Assembly (NCBI GenBank): GCA_963601575.1
Contig: CAVCFO010000006.1
Location: forward strand, 1 to 64,000
Direction: 5' to 3'
Length of the DNA: 64,000 nt
Source of the DNA: CAG-238 sp963601575
GTDB taxonomy: Bacteria; Bacillota; Clostridia; Peptostreptococcales; Anaerovoracaceae
Shown one piece after another: positions 1 to 8,725 of this stretch. Made by a program: the position numbers and the translations under genes. The notes beneath the pieces were generated by a model that made no database searches, was not told the origin of the DNA, and was given only the letters and a program-made list of their open reading frames with translations. Positions within the stretch are counted from its first letter, which is position 1, and every line of letters starts with the position of its first letter.

Positions 1-598
1 TCGCTATTCACCTCAAATAGACCGTGCTTCGCGAACTCTGCCCCTCTATCGGTAAGCAGAAGCGAGAAAAGCTTGCCATAGTCCTCTCCTAACCTTTCTT
101 GAAGGAGATCCAAGGTAGAAGCCATTGACGCGCTGGTTTTTTCCTTGTGCAGAAATCCTATCATTACAGGTGCGTTCTCAAAGATAAATGTTTGAATGTA
201 TGACCCTTCAGGGTCATTGTAGACGGTGTCCATTTCTGTAGTTGGTATGTTTGGGTGATCTCTTTTGATGATGTCATGTTTACGCCTTCTCTTGCATCGC
301 TGAGCGTGCTTAGATACTCCTCATGCGCTTGCTGTGCCCGGTAGTAATATTTGTCAAGGTAGCATTTTGAATTATCGGGGCATTTATTGCATACGCCGAC
401 TTTATCTCTACGCTTGCAGCCTCTTTCCTTGAAATTGGAGCATTCTATTTTGCAGCCAAAACACTCCTTGAACTTTCCGCTGTTTTCGCAGAAGCATCTG
501 ACTCCGCGGCCGTATGCACTGGTAAGCTTAAATTTTCTGTGAAGCTTAATTTCTTTGGAAATGGTTGAAGGATACGGGAGTGAACTTAATTGTGCAAG
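1..598 (-). pseudogene. IS30-family transposase remnant, broken and cut by the left edge
   Basis: Reading the minus strand from about 598 down gives an IS30-like N-terminal part: STISKEIK of the helix-turn-helix, then a cysteine-rich stretch with paired Cys residues, then a YRAQQAHEEYLSTLSDAREG-type segment. Near 286-240 the frame changes and the central part of the protein is missing. The reading resumes in another frame with TEMDTVYNDPEGSY and continues to LTDRGAEF, the second DDE motif of this family, before leaving the window. An in-frame stop lies just upstream of the HTH part, so the start is lost too. The family assignment rests on motif order recalled for IS30 transposases; the frame break and missing middle are seen directly. 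Confidence 0.75.
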
Positions 599-684
599 AA
601 CTTAGTGTACGACTAACTTCACTTGTTTGAATCTGTTCCGTGAATTAACTTTTACATTTGTCCGGAACGGAACAGCATTTTATG

Positions 685-728
685 TGCAACTATTTATAGT
701 TGCAATTTTTCTTTGCGGGTGATATAAT
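685..728 (+). promoter_or_regulatory. Promoter with palindromic operator for the HicB-HATPase gene
   Basis: TTGCAA at 700-705 and TATAAT at 723-728 are 17 bases apart, with an extended -10 TGA. A perfect inverted repeat, TGCAACTAT-TT-ATAGTTGCA (685-704), covers the -35 box. The downstream gene has a HicB-type DNA-binding segment, so autorepression through this palindrome is a reasonable inference. A second inverted pair, CTGTTCCGT (633-641) and ACGGAACAG (667-675), lies further upstream. Confidence 0.6.
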
Positions 729-782
729 TTTACTAAGACAGAACAGCCGGAGAGAAATAACGATACATCGGAGGGGATTCGG

Positions 783-1985
783 ATGAAAAATACAATGAAA
801 TATAGAGATTACATCGGCTCTGTAGAGTTTTCGGAAGCGAAGAAATGTTTTTTCGGAAATGTTTTGGGAATCAGAAAGAACATATCATATGAAGGGGAAG
901 ATGTACGCAGTTTGATTCATAATTTTCACGAAGCGGTAGACGACTACCTTGCGGACAGCAGTAAAATGGGAACAGAGCCGGAGAAGGCGTATAAAGGGAC
1001 TTTTAACGTAAGGGTTTCTGAGAACCTTCATCGGGAGGCCGCATTGTATGGCTTGAACAATAACATGAGTCTGAACAGTGTCGTGGAAAATGCGCTGCAG
1101 AATATGGTTGAGAAGAATTTTTATCACCCGGCGTCCATGGTGCAGGAAGATACGCGGGATTTCTATTATAAAGAATCGAAAAAGGATATTGAAAAGGAAC
1201 GAATGAAAAAATACTTCGAGGATGAGAGCCGCTCTTGCGATTGCGTAATCCGAAGAGATCTGACTGTTACGGAGGAAGAAATACAGGAGTTATGCAGGCA
1301 GATGAAGCAGGTCGCAATTGCGAATGCTAAGACCGAAGAACAGAAGGCTGCGGTAAAGGATTTGACGAAAAATCAGCTCCTCGGCTGGGGGCTCCTCGCA
1401 GAAGATGAGGATGGCTGCATTCACCCGACAAACGGATATATTTTCCTGCAGGGAAAAGACCAATTTCTTTCACAAATCCAGTGCGGGATGTTTAAAGGAA
1501 AAAGCAGGGCCGTCTTCGTTGATAAAAGGGAATATACCGGGCCGCTTTGGCAGCAGATTGAGGATGCGTTTCAGTTTGCGCTGCGAAATATCCGCCTGGG
1601 CGCTAGGATTGAAGGAATCTACAGGCAGGACATCTACGAGCTGCCGCCGGACAGCATACGGGAACTGATTATCAATGCCGTAATGAACTGCAGCTTTCTC
1701 CAAAATTCTCATATTCAGGTTGCAGTTTATGATGACCGCCTGGAAATTACCTCGCCGGGAGGACTGCTTCCGGGTGTGACGATAGAACGAATGAAAGAAG
1801 GCTATTCGAAGATTCGAAACCGCGCACTGGCGCATGCCTTTCTGTATATGAATATGATTGAGGCGTGGGGAAGCGGAATTCCGAAGCTGATGGAGAGCAT
1901 GCGCGAATACGGATTGGAGGAGCCGGAGTTTATTGATATGGGAATCGGCTTGCGGATTAATCTTTATCGCAGGGATATTAATTGA
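783..1985 (+). CDS. HicB-like antitoxin domain fused to a RecG-like HATPase domain
   Basis: 400 residues. Residues 5-110 match the HicB antitoxin layout: KYRDYIGSVEFSEA, a GIRKNISYEGEDV segment, EAVDDYL, then a ribbon-helix-helix part (FNVRVSENLHREAALYG, SLNSVVENAL). Residues 170-395 match the C-terminal region of AlbA_2/HATPase_c_4 proteins: LTKNQLLGWGLL, PTNGYIFL, a GPLWQQIEDA segment, IRELIINAVMN, DDRLEITSPGGLLPG and EAWGSGIPKL. The AlbA_2 domain that normally precedes this part is absent and the HicB part stands in its place. The usual NAxxHRDY motif reads NAVMNCSF near residue 297, so ATP handling may be altered. Start chosen by GGAGGGG six bases upstream. No HicA toxin gene is visible next to it. 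Likely a transcriptional regulator with a ligand- or ATP-binding tail. Confidence 0.7.
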   Translation: MKNTMKYRDYIGSVEFSEAKKCFFGNVLGIRKNISYEGEDVRSLIHNFHEAVDDYLADSSKMGTEPEKAYKGTFNVRVSENLHREAALYGLNNNMSLNSVVENALQNMVEKNFYHPASMVQEDTRDFYYKESKKDIEKERMKKYFEDESRSCDCVIRRDLTVTEEEIQELCRQMKQVAIANAKTEEQKAAVKDLTKNQLLGWGLLAEDEDGCIHPTNGYIFLQGKDQFLSQIQCGMFKGKSRAVFVDKREYTGPLWQQIEDAFQFALRNIRLGARIEGIYRQDIYELPPDSIRELIINAVMNCSFLQNSHIQVAVYDDRLEITSPGGLLPGVTIERMKEGYSKIRNRALAHAFLYMNMIEAWGSGIPKLMESMREYGLEEPEFIDMGIGLRINLYRRDIN

Positions 1986-2030
1986 ACTTCGATGCCGTTT
2001 CAAAGATAAACATTTCGACAAGGAGAAAAG

Positions 2031-3143
2031 ATGCACGGAGATCCATTTAAAGATTATATAAAACAATCGGAACCGAGTATAAGAGAAAAAGGCTATGCTT
2101 GGCACACAGCTATCGGACTGCAGTCTGTGGACGGGCTAAAACCGTCCAAATATCTGATTGACACCGCAATTAAAAATATCGAAGGCGAAATATCAATTGA
2201 GGATGCTCAAGAGTTATTAAACACTTACTATGAGCAGAGCTCCGAAAAGGAAGGGCAGGACAGAACCGAGGAAGCGGATAAAGTTTCCCTAAGAATAGCT
2301 AAGTTATTATCAGAAAAAGCGTTTTCTTTTACCCCAAATGAATATATTTCCATTCATAAAAAACTTTTTACAGGAATTTACAAGCATGCCGGAAGCCTGC
2401 GGGATTACAATATTACGAAAAAAGAATGGGTTCTTGACGGCGCAACTGTGTTATACGGGAGCGCATCCGAACTTCGGGCAACTTTAGAATATGATTTTTC
2501 TGAAGAAAAGAAATTTGACTACAAAGGTCTCAGTATGGATGAGATAATTCGACACCTCGCAATTTTTGTCTCAAGATTATGGCAGATTCATGTTTTCGGG
2601 GAAGGCAATACAAGAACAACAGCGGTCTTTTTTATAAAATATCTGAAAACATTGGGATTTGATGTGACAAATGATATTTTTGCGGAAAACGCGTGGTACT
2701 TTAGAAATGCCCTTGTCAGAGCAAACTACAACGACTTAAAAAATGGCATCCACGAAACAACAGAATATCTTGAACTTTTTCTTAAAAATCTTCTGCTTGG
2801 TGAAAAAAATGAACTGCATAACCGTAGTATGCATGTCAGCGGCAAGTTTTATGTAAAAGAAGAAACGAATATTTATGATGTAAAAGCGAATATTGAAGTC
2901 TCAAAAGCGAATATTCAGAAGAAATTAGAGAATATTGACGATGAAATATTCAATAAGACAATAGAACATATTATGACTTTATATGACAAATGCGGAACAA
3001 GCGAAATGTTTAATCGCAAAGATGTTGAGACTATAACAGGTTTAAAAGCAACAAGGGCGTATGAAATTATAAAGCTGTTACTGGATAATGGCATTATCAG
3101 GCTTGTGAAGGGCCATGGCAAAGGAAAGTATAGTTTTAAATAA
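2031..3143 (+). CDS. Fic family protein (probable AMP transferase)
   Basis: 370 residues. The core motif HVFGEGNTRT begins at His187 and fits HxFxEGNxR, the catalytic loop by which Fic enzymes move AMP from ATP to a hydroxyl on a target protein. SSEKEG at residues 70-75 fits the inhibitory motif [S/T]xxxE[G/N] ahead of the Fic fold, so the enzyme is probably self-inhibited. The flanking text (KKLFTGIYKHAGSLRDYNI; ALVRANYNDL) is typical of the family. The last 70 residues resemble a winged helix (TGLKATRAYEIIKLLLDNG). AAGGAG lies seven bases before the ATG. It lies 45 bases after the HicB-HATPase gene on the same strand, so co-transcription is possible. The target is unknown. Confidence 0.85.
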   Translation: MHGDPFKDYIKQSEPSIREKGYAWHTAIGLQSVDGLKPSKYLIDTAIKNIEGEISIEDAQELLNTYYEQSSEKEGQDRTEEADKVSLRIAKLLSEKAFSFTPNEYISIHKKLFTGIYKHAGSLRDYNITKKEWVLDGATVLYGSASELRATLEYDFSEEKKFDYKGLSMDEIIRHLAIFVSRLWQIHVFGEGNTRTTAVFFIKYLKTLGFDVTNDIFAENAWYFRNALVRANYNDLKNGIHETTEYLELFLKNLLLGEKNELHNRSMHVSGKFYVKEETNIYDVKANIEVSKANIQKKLENIDDEIFNKTIEHIMTLYDKCGTSEMFNRKDVETITGLKATRAYEIIKLLLDNGIIRLVKGHGKGKYSFK

Positions 3144-3178
3144 CTGACGAAAAGATATTATACGAAGGAGGATGTACA

Positions 3179-4363
3179 ATGATCTATAAGAAATTCAATG
3201 AAATCAAACTTTCGGAGCTGGGCTTCGGAACCATGAGACTTCCGCAAAATAAAGATGCGGAGGGAAATCCCGGCGGCATTGACGAGGCGGCGGTCGATAA
3301 GATGATTGACTATGCAATGGAGCATGGCATCAATTACTATGACACGGCATATCCGTACATGAACGGACAGTCAGAAGCCGTTGTCGGAAAGTCGCTGAAT
3401 CGCTATCCACGGGAAAGCTTTTATCTTGCTACGAAGTATCCGGGCCATATGCATATGAAAAATAACGACCCAAAGACAATCTTTGAGGAACAGCTAAAAA
3501 AATGCGGCATGGAATACTTTGATTTTTATCTTTTACATAATGTGTACGAAAATTCTCTGGCAACATATAAGGACCCGAAGCTTGGCGTCCTTGACTATTT
3601 TCTGAAAGAAAAGGAAGCGGGCAGGATCAAATATCTTGGATTTTCCACCCACGGAAGCCCGGACAATCTCAAAGAAATTCTGGACTATTGCGGCGACAAA
3701 ATGGATTTTTGCCAAATCCAGCTCAATTATCTTGACTGGACTTTGCAGCAGGCAGAAGAAAAATGCCGGATTTTGAATGAACATGATCTGCCGATTTGGG
3801 TCATGGAACCGGTGCGCGGCGGGCATTTGGCCAAGCTTTCTGAAACAGAAGAGGAAAAACTGAAAGCAAAAAGACCAAATGAGAGCATTGCAGCATGGAG
3901 TTTCCGATTCCTTCAGGATATTCCGGGGGTGACCGTGATTCTAAGCGGCATGTCCGATATGCAGCAAATGGAGGACAATGTGAAAACTTTTACGGAAGAC
4001 AAGCCGTTAGACTCCAGCGAACGAAAACTTATCCTGGAAATCGTAGAGGGCATGAAGGACTCCGTTCCGTGTACGGCTTGCAGATACTGCTGCGAGGGCT
4101 GTCCGATGCAGCTTGATATTCCAAAGCTTATCTCCGAGTACAATCAGCTTCGATTCTCGGCAGACATCGGCATAGGAATGCGGATGGACGCGGTTGCCGA
4201 AGACAAGAAACCGGCGGCATGCATCGGCTGCGGAGCGTGCAGCGCCGTATGCCCGCAAAAAATAGATATCCCTGCGGCAATGCATGATTTTGCGGAGAAA
4301 CTGGCGGCCCTTCCAAGCTGGGCGGAAATCTGCAAGCAGAGAGAAGCGATGCGCAAAGATTGA
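3179..4363 (+). CDS. Aldo/keto reductase with C-terminal bis-[4Fe-4S] ferredoxin domain
   Basis: 394 residues. The first 280 residues form the aldo/keto reductase barrel: LGFGTMRLP at the start, DTAYPY with the Asp55/Tyr60 pair, LATKYP for the catalytic Lys, and FDFYLLHNV for the His. The C-terminal 100 residues carry two CxxCxxCxxxCP clusters (CTACRYCCEGCP and CIGCGACSAVCP), so the protein probably passes electrons between ferredoxin-type clusters and a small carbonyl compound. This AKR-ferredoxin fusion is common in anaerobic Clostridia, but its substrate is generally unknown. Start set by GGAGG at about 3168. It appears to stand alone; ackA downstream has its own promoter. Confidence 0.9.
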   Translation: MIYKKFNEIKLSELGFGTMRLPQNKDAEGNPGGIDEAAVDKMIDYAMEHGINYYDTAYPYMNGQSEAVVGKSLNRYPRESFYLATKYPGHMHMKNNDPKTIFEEQLKKCGMEYFDFYLLHNVYENSLATYKDPKLGVLDYFLKEKEAGRIKYLGFSTHGSPDNLKEILDYCGDKMDFCQIQLNYLDWTLQQAEEKCRILNEHDLPIWVMEPVRGGHLAKLSETEEEKLKAKRPNESIAAWSFRFLQDIPGVTVILSGMSDMQQMEDNVKTFTEDKPLDSSERKLILEIVEGMKDSVPCTACRYCCEGCPMQLDIPKLISEYNQLRFSADIGIGMRMDAVAEDKKPAACIGCGACSAVCPQKIDIPAAMHDFAEKLAALPSWAEICKQREAMRKD

Positions 4364-4418
4364 TTATTCCGGGCGGATTGTTAAAACTTTATTTAAGCTT
4401 TATTTTGCCAAAATCCCA

Positions 4419-4447
4419 TTGAAATATGGACTTTTAGGGTGTATAAT
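4419..4447 (+). promoter_or_regulatory. Vegetative promoter for ackA
   Basis: TTGAAA at 4419-4424 and TATAAT at 4442-4447 with a 17-base spacer, 54 bases upstream of the ackA start. A consensus sigma-A layout. Confidence 0.75.
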
Positions 4448-4500
4448 TAGTTGCTTATGTTGTTAATCAATTTGAAAATTTAAATATACGGAGGACAAAA

Positions 4501-5703
4501 ATGAAAGTTTTAGTAATTAACTGCGGCAGCTCTTCGCTCAAATATCAGGTTCTTGATATGACAAACGAAAACCTGCTTTGCAAGGGCTTAGTTGAAAGAA
4601 TCGGAATGGAGGGTTCGGTTATCGGTCACGAAAAGATCGGACAGGACAAGGTAAAAACCGAAGTTCCTATGAAAGACCACAAGGACGCGATTGCACAGGT
4701 TCTGGCAGCAATTCAGGATCCGGAACACGGCGTAATCAAGTCCATGGCAGAACTTGGAGCCGTAGGACACAGGGTAGTTCATGCAGGAGAAAAGTTCGCT
4801 TCATCCGTTCTGATCACAGAAGAAGTAATCAAGGCACTGGAAGAATGCGTGGAGCTGGCACCGCTTCACAATCCGCCTAATCTTCTGGGTATCGCAGCTT
4901 GCAAAGAACTCATGCCGGATACTCCGATGGTTGGCGTATTCGATACCGCTTTCCACCAGACAATGCCGCCTGAATCATATATCTATGCGCTTCCGTATGA
5001 ATATTATACAAAGTACGGAATCAGAAGATACGGCTTCCACGGAACCTCCCACAAATATGTAGCAGAGAGAACTTCCCAGATGCTCAATGTAAATCTTGAT
5101 GACCTTAAGATCATCACTTGCCACCTCGGAAACGGCGCATCCGTATCCGCAATCAAGAGAGGAAAATGTATCGACACATCCATGGGATTCACTCCGCTTG
5201 AGGGCCTGGTAATGGGCACAAGATGCGGCGACATCGACCCGGCAATCGTAACATATATCAGAGAAAAAGAGAACCTTCCGCAGGGCAAGGCAAACGAAAT
5301 CCTTAACAAGAAGTCTGGAGTGCTTGGAATTTCCGGAGTATCCAGCGACTTCAGAGATATAGAAGAAGCAGTTGCAGAGGGTAACGAAAGAGCAGCTCTT
5401 GCACTTAAAGTTTTCGCCCATAAGGTTAAATTCTATATCGGCGCCTATATCGCAGAGATGAACGGAGTAGACGCGATCGTATTTACCGCAGGAGTTGGCG
5501 AAAACGACGTAACCATGAGAGAAATCATCTGCGCCGAGATGGGTAACCTCGGGATCAAGCTTGACCTGGTAAAGAACAAGGTAAGAGGCAAGGAGACTAT
5601 CATCTCAACGGATGACTCCAGAGTAAAGATTCTCCTCGTACCGACCAACGAAGAGCTCATGATCGCAAGAGATACCTACAATATCGTAAGAGGACTCAAA
5701 TAA
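4501..5703 (+). CDS. ackA: Acetate kinase
   Basis: 400 residues, full family length. It interconverts acetyl phosphate plus ADP and acetate plus ATP, the ATP-forming step of acetate fermentation in the cytoplasm. Family signatures are complete: KVLVINCGSSSLKYQ at the N-terminus, ITCHLGNGASVSAI, the TSMGFTPLEGLVMGTRCGDI segment, and VFTAGVGEND near the C-terminus. GGAGGA lies seven bases before the ATG. No pta gene is next to it; instead rpmF follows after 33 bases, and a terminator stands behind rpmF, so ackA and rpmF probably share a transcript. Confidence 0.97.
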   Translation: MKVLVINCGSSSLKYQVLDMTNENLLCKGLVERIGMEGSVIGHEKIGQDKVKTEVPMKDHKDAIAQVLAAIQDPEHGVIKSMAELGAVGHRVVHAGEKFASSVLITEEVIKALEECVELAPLHNPPNLLGIAACKELMPDTPMVGVFDTAFHQTMPPESYIYALPYEYYTKYGIRRYGFHGTSHKYVAERTSQMLNVNLDDLKIITCHLGNGASVSAIKRGKCIDTSMGFTPLEGLVMGTRCGDIDPAIVTYIREKENLPQGKANEILNKKSGVLGISGVSSDFRDIEEAVAEGNERAALALKVFAHKVKFYIGAYIAEMNGVDAIVFTAGVGENDVTMREIICAEMGNLGIKLDLVKNKVRGKETIISTDDSRVKILLVPTNEELMIARDTYNIVRGLK

Positions 5704-5736
5704 TAAAGATAAAACCAACGAGGGAGGTGTTACGAT

Positions 5737-5919
5737 ATGGCAGTACCTAAACGAAAAACTTCTAAAGCAAGAAGAGACAAGAGAAGATCACCGAATATGA
5801 AGAAGACAGCACCGGGACTTGCAATTTGTCCGCAGTGCCACGAACCGAAGCTTCCGCATAGAGTTTGCCCAAACTGCAACTACTATGACGGGAAAGAAGT
5901 TATAGCCACCGAGGCTTAG
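5737..5919 (+). CDS. rpmF: Ribosomal protein bL32, copy 1
   Basis: 60 residues, standard length. The basic N-terminus AVPKRKTSKARRDKRRSPN and the zinc ribbon CPQCHEPKLPHRVCPNC (four Cys) identify it. RBS GGGAGGTG. A second copy at 51576-51758 differs by a single residue (Ile here, Val there, in KEVxATEA) and shares the leader and terminator at DNA level. Both are of the zinc-binding type, so this is not the usual Zn+/Zn- paralogue pair. Confidence 0.97.
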   Translation: MAVPKRKTSKARRDKRRSPNMKKTAPGLAICPQCHEPKLPHRVCPNCNYYDGKEVIATEA

Positions 5920-5950
5920 TACGGGAAAACATTTCATAACGGACGACTTA

Positions 5951-5979
5951 ACGGCAGACATTTAGTCTGCCGTTTTTTT
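5951..5979 (+). terminator. Rho-independent terminator after rpmF
   Basis: Nine-base stem ACGGCAGAC/GTCTGCCGT with a five-base loop, followed by seven T. A near copy follows the second rpmF. Confidence 0.9.
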
Positions 5980-6003
5980 CATCAATAGAGAAAGAGAAAA
6001 ATA

Positions 6004-6030
6004 TTAGCACTCTGTGCAAAAGAGTGCTAA
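6004..6030 (+). promoter_or_regulatory. CIRCE operator (HrcA site)
   Basis: Perfect TTAGCACTC-N9-GAGTGCTAA, the operator of the heat-shock repressor HrcA, 60 bases before clpB. It predicts that clpB is repressed by HrcA and induced when unfolded protein occupies GroEL. hrcA and groEL are not in this window. Confidence 0.95.
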
Positions 6031-6090
6031 ATTTTGTGTTTATCTTGCCTCGTAACAGGGTATATGAATAACAGTAAGGGGTGATGATAT

Positions 6091-8685
6091 ATGAATATTG
6101 AAAAATATACACAAAATGCACAGCAGGCCATAATGGACTGCCAAAACATCGCAATTTCCGAGGGACATCAGATGCTGGACGGAGAGCATCTGCACATGGC
6201 GCTACTGATGCAAAAGGACGGGCTGATCCCGAAACTCCTGAAGTACATGAGTCTCGACCCGACGGCGATAATCGCAGACGTCGAGGAGGAGCTCGAAAAG
6301 CTCCCGAAAGTTTCCGGGGCGGCGGACAATATGTATTCTTCAAGGCGGCTTTCCCAGCTTCTTATGCGGGCGGAAAAAATTGCCGAGGAGTTTAAGGACG
6401 AGTATGTAAGCGTTGAACACATTTATATCGCCTTGCTTGAAGAAAAAGGCTCGCCAAGCGCAAAAATTTTCTCAAAATACGGAATTACCAAGAACAAATT
6501 CTTGGAAGCCCTTTCCAAGGTAAGAGGAAATCAGAGAGTAACCAGCCAGAATCCGGAGGACAATTACGACGCGCTGAATAAATATGGTCGCGATCTGGTG
6601 GAAATGGCTCGTCAGGGCAAGCTTGACCCGGTAATCGGCAGAGACGCCGAAATTAGACACGCGGTTCAGATCTTGTCAAGGCGTACAAAGAACAACCCGG
6701 TGCTCATCGGCGAGCCAGGCGTAGGCAAAACCGCGGTAGTCGAAGGGCTTGCTCAGAGAATCTTAAACGGCGATGTGCCGGAGGGACTGAAGGATAAGAC
6801 CATATTCGCACTGGATATGGGCGCATTGATTGCAGGAGCCAAGTTCAGAGGCGAGTTCGAGGAAAGGCTCAAGGCCGTCCTTAACGAAGTAGAAAAATCC
6901 GAGGGCAGAATAATCCTCTTCATCGACGAAATCCACAACATTGTCGGAGCGGGAAGAACCGAAGGCTCCATGGACGCGGGTAACCTTTTGAAGCCGAAGC
7001 TGGCAAGAGGAGAGCTTCATTGCATCGGAGCCACAACCCTGGACGAATATCGCAAATATATAGAAAAGGACGCGGCGCTGGAACGTAGATTCCAGAAAGT
7101 CCTGGTTGACCAGCCATCCGTTGAAGACACCATTTCAATCCTCAGAGGTTTGAAAGAACGTTTCGAGATTCACCACGGCGTAAGAATCACAGACGGAGCT
7201 TTGATCGCCTGCGCGACCCTTTCCGACAGATATATCAGCGACAGATTCCTGCCGGACAAGGCCATCGACCTCATGGATGAAGCGGCGGCAAGAATAAGAA
7301 CCGAAATCGACAGCATGCCGTCGGAGCTTGACGAAATCTCCAGGAAGATCATGCAGCTAGAGATCGAAAAGCAGGCTCTGGGCAAAGAAACCGACAAGGC
7401 TTCCGCCGCAAGACTTGCAACGCTGGAAAAAGAACTTGCGACCCTCAAAGAAGAAGACGCAAGCATGAGAGCCCAGTGGGAAAACGAAAAGAAAGCGATT
7501 TCTGAGGTAAAGGGAACAAAGCAGCAGATAGAAGAAGTAAAGCGTCAGATGGAAGAGGCAGAAAGAAGCTACGATCTGGAAAAGCTCGCACAGCTTAAGT
7601 ACGGCACTCTGCCGGAACTTGAAAAGAAGCTGGAGGAAGAAAAGCAAAAGGCAGAAAATGTAGATAACGGCGAGACCAGGCTGCTGAAAGAAGAAGTAAA
7701 CGAGGAAGAAATCGCAGAGGTTATCTCATCCTGGACAGGCATTCCGGTAAGCAAGCTTGTAGAAACCGAAAGAGAAAAACTGCTGAAGCTCCCTGAAATC
7801 CTCCACAAGAGGGTTATCGGTCAGGACGAAGCGGTTACGGCAGTTTCGGAGGCGATACTCAGGGCAAGAGCAGGACTCAAGGACGAAAACAGGCCAATCG
7901 GCTCGTTCATCTTCCTCGGTCCTACGGGAGTAGGAAAGACGGAGCTTGCAAAGGCTCTTTCCGAGTCCCTTTTCGACACCGAAAGAAACATGATCCGTAT
8001 AGATATGTCCGAATATATGGAAAAGCACTCCGTATCAAGGCTTGTGGGAGCGCCTCCGGGATATGTGGGCTATGACGAGGGCGGTCAGCTTACCGAGGCG
8101 GTGAGAAGAAAGCCTTATAGCGTAATTCTGTTCGACGAAATCGAAAAAGCACATCCTGATGTTTTCAACATTTTGCTCCAGCTCCTCGACGACGGAAGGC
8201 TTACGGATAATCAGGGCAGAACCGTTGACTTCAAGAACACGATTATAATCATGACGTCGAATATCGGCAGCAGCGAGCTGATTGAACACATGAATCAGCA
8301 GGGAAACATCCCTGAAGAGGTCAAGGAAAAGGTAACCGGGGAACTTAAAAACTACTTCAGACCGGAGTTTCTGAACCGTGTGGACGACATAATCGTGTTC
8401 AGTGCGCTTACCATGACCCAGATCAAGGAGATCATCGACCTTGCCTTTAAGGCGATAGCCCGCAGATTGACGGACAGAGAGATGACCCTCGAAATGACCG
8501 AAGCGGCGAAGGACTTCATTGCAAAAGAAGCCTATGACCCGCAGTACGGCGCAAGACCGATCAAGCGTTACCTGCAAAAGCACGTGGAAAACGAACTTGC
8601 CGGAATGATAATTCGTGGCGACCTTGTTGACGGCGGCAAAGTTTCCGTGGATAGCGACGGTGAAAACTTGATTTTTAACGCATAG
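6091..8685 (+). CDS. clpB: Disaggregase ClpB
   Basis: 864 residues. AAA+ unfoldase that pulls polypeptides out of aggregates with DnaK. The order is a double Clp-N domain (1-145), AAA-1 with Walker A GEPGVGKT and Walker B ILFIDEIHN, a long coiled-coil middle domain (about 405-525, rich in E/K/A), AAA-2 with GPTGVGKT and VILFDEIEKAHP, and a C-terminal D2-small domain ending in YDPQYGARPIKRYLQ. The middle domain separates it from ClpA/ClpC. The RBS AAGGGGTG lies eight bases ahead. Regulation by the upstream CIRCE is clear. It is single-gene; a terminator follows. Confidence 0.97.
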   Translation: MNIEKYTQNAQQAIMDCQNIAISEGHQMLDGEHLHMALLMQKDGLIPKLLKYMSLDPTAIIADVEEELEKLPKVSGAADNMYSSRRLSQLLMRAEKIAEEFKDEYVSVEHIYIALLEEKGSPSAKIFSKYGITKNKFLEALSKVRGNQRVTSQNPEDNYDALNKYGRDLVEMARQGKLDPVIGRDAEIRHAVQILSRRTKNNPVLIGEPGVGKTAVVEGLAQRILNGDVPEGLKDKTIFALDMGALIAGAKFRGEFEERLKAVLNEVEKSEGRIILFIDEIHNIVGAGRTEGSMDAGNLLKPKLARGELHCIGATTLDEYRKYIEKDAALERRFQKVLVDQPSVEDTISILRGLKERFEIHHGVRITDGALIACATLSDRYISDRFLPDKAIDLMDEAAARIRTEIDSMPSELDEISRKIMQLEIEKQALGKETDKASAARLATLEKELATLKEEDASMRAQWENEKKAISEVKGTKQQIEEVKRQMEEAERSYDLEKLAQLKYGTLPELEKKLEEEKQKAENVDNGETRLLKEEVNEEEIAEVISSWTGIPVSKLVETEREKLLKLPEILHKRVIGQDEAVTAVSEAILRARAGLKDENRPIGSFIFLGPTGVGKTELAKALSESLFDTERNMIRIDMSEYMEKHSVSRLVGAPPGYVGYDEGGQLTEAVRRKPYSVILFDEIEKAHPDVFNILLQLLDDGRLTDNQGRTVDFKNTIIIMTSNIGSSELIEHMNQQGNIPEEVKEKVTGELKNYFRPEFLNRVDDIIVFSALTMTQIKEIIDLAFKAIARRLTDREMTLEMTEAAKDFIAKEAYDPQYGARPIKRYLQKHVENELAGMIIRGDLVDGGKVSVDSDGENLIFNA

Positions 8686-8692
8686 TATGATA

Positions 8693-8725
8693 AAATACTC
8701 CTCTAAATAAAAGAGGAGTATTTTT
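8693..8725 (+). terminator. Terminator of clpB whose 3' arm contains the mntP ribosome binding site
   Basis: Twelve-base stem AAATACTCCTCT/AGAGGAGTATTT (8693-8704 and 8712-8723) with a seven-base loop and a T run directly touching the mntP ATG at 8726. The GAGGAG of the 3' arm is correctly spaced as the mntP Shine-Dalgarno, so read-through transcripts would hide it in the stem. Confidence 0.8.
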
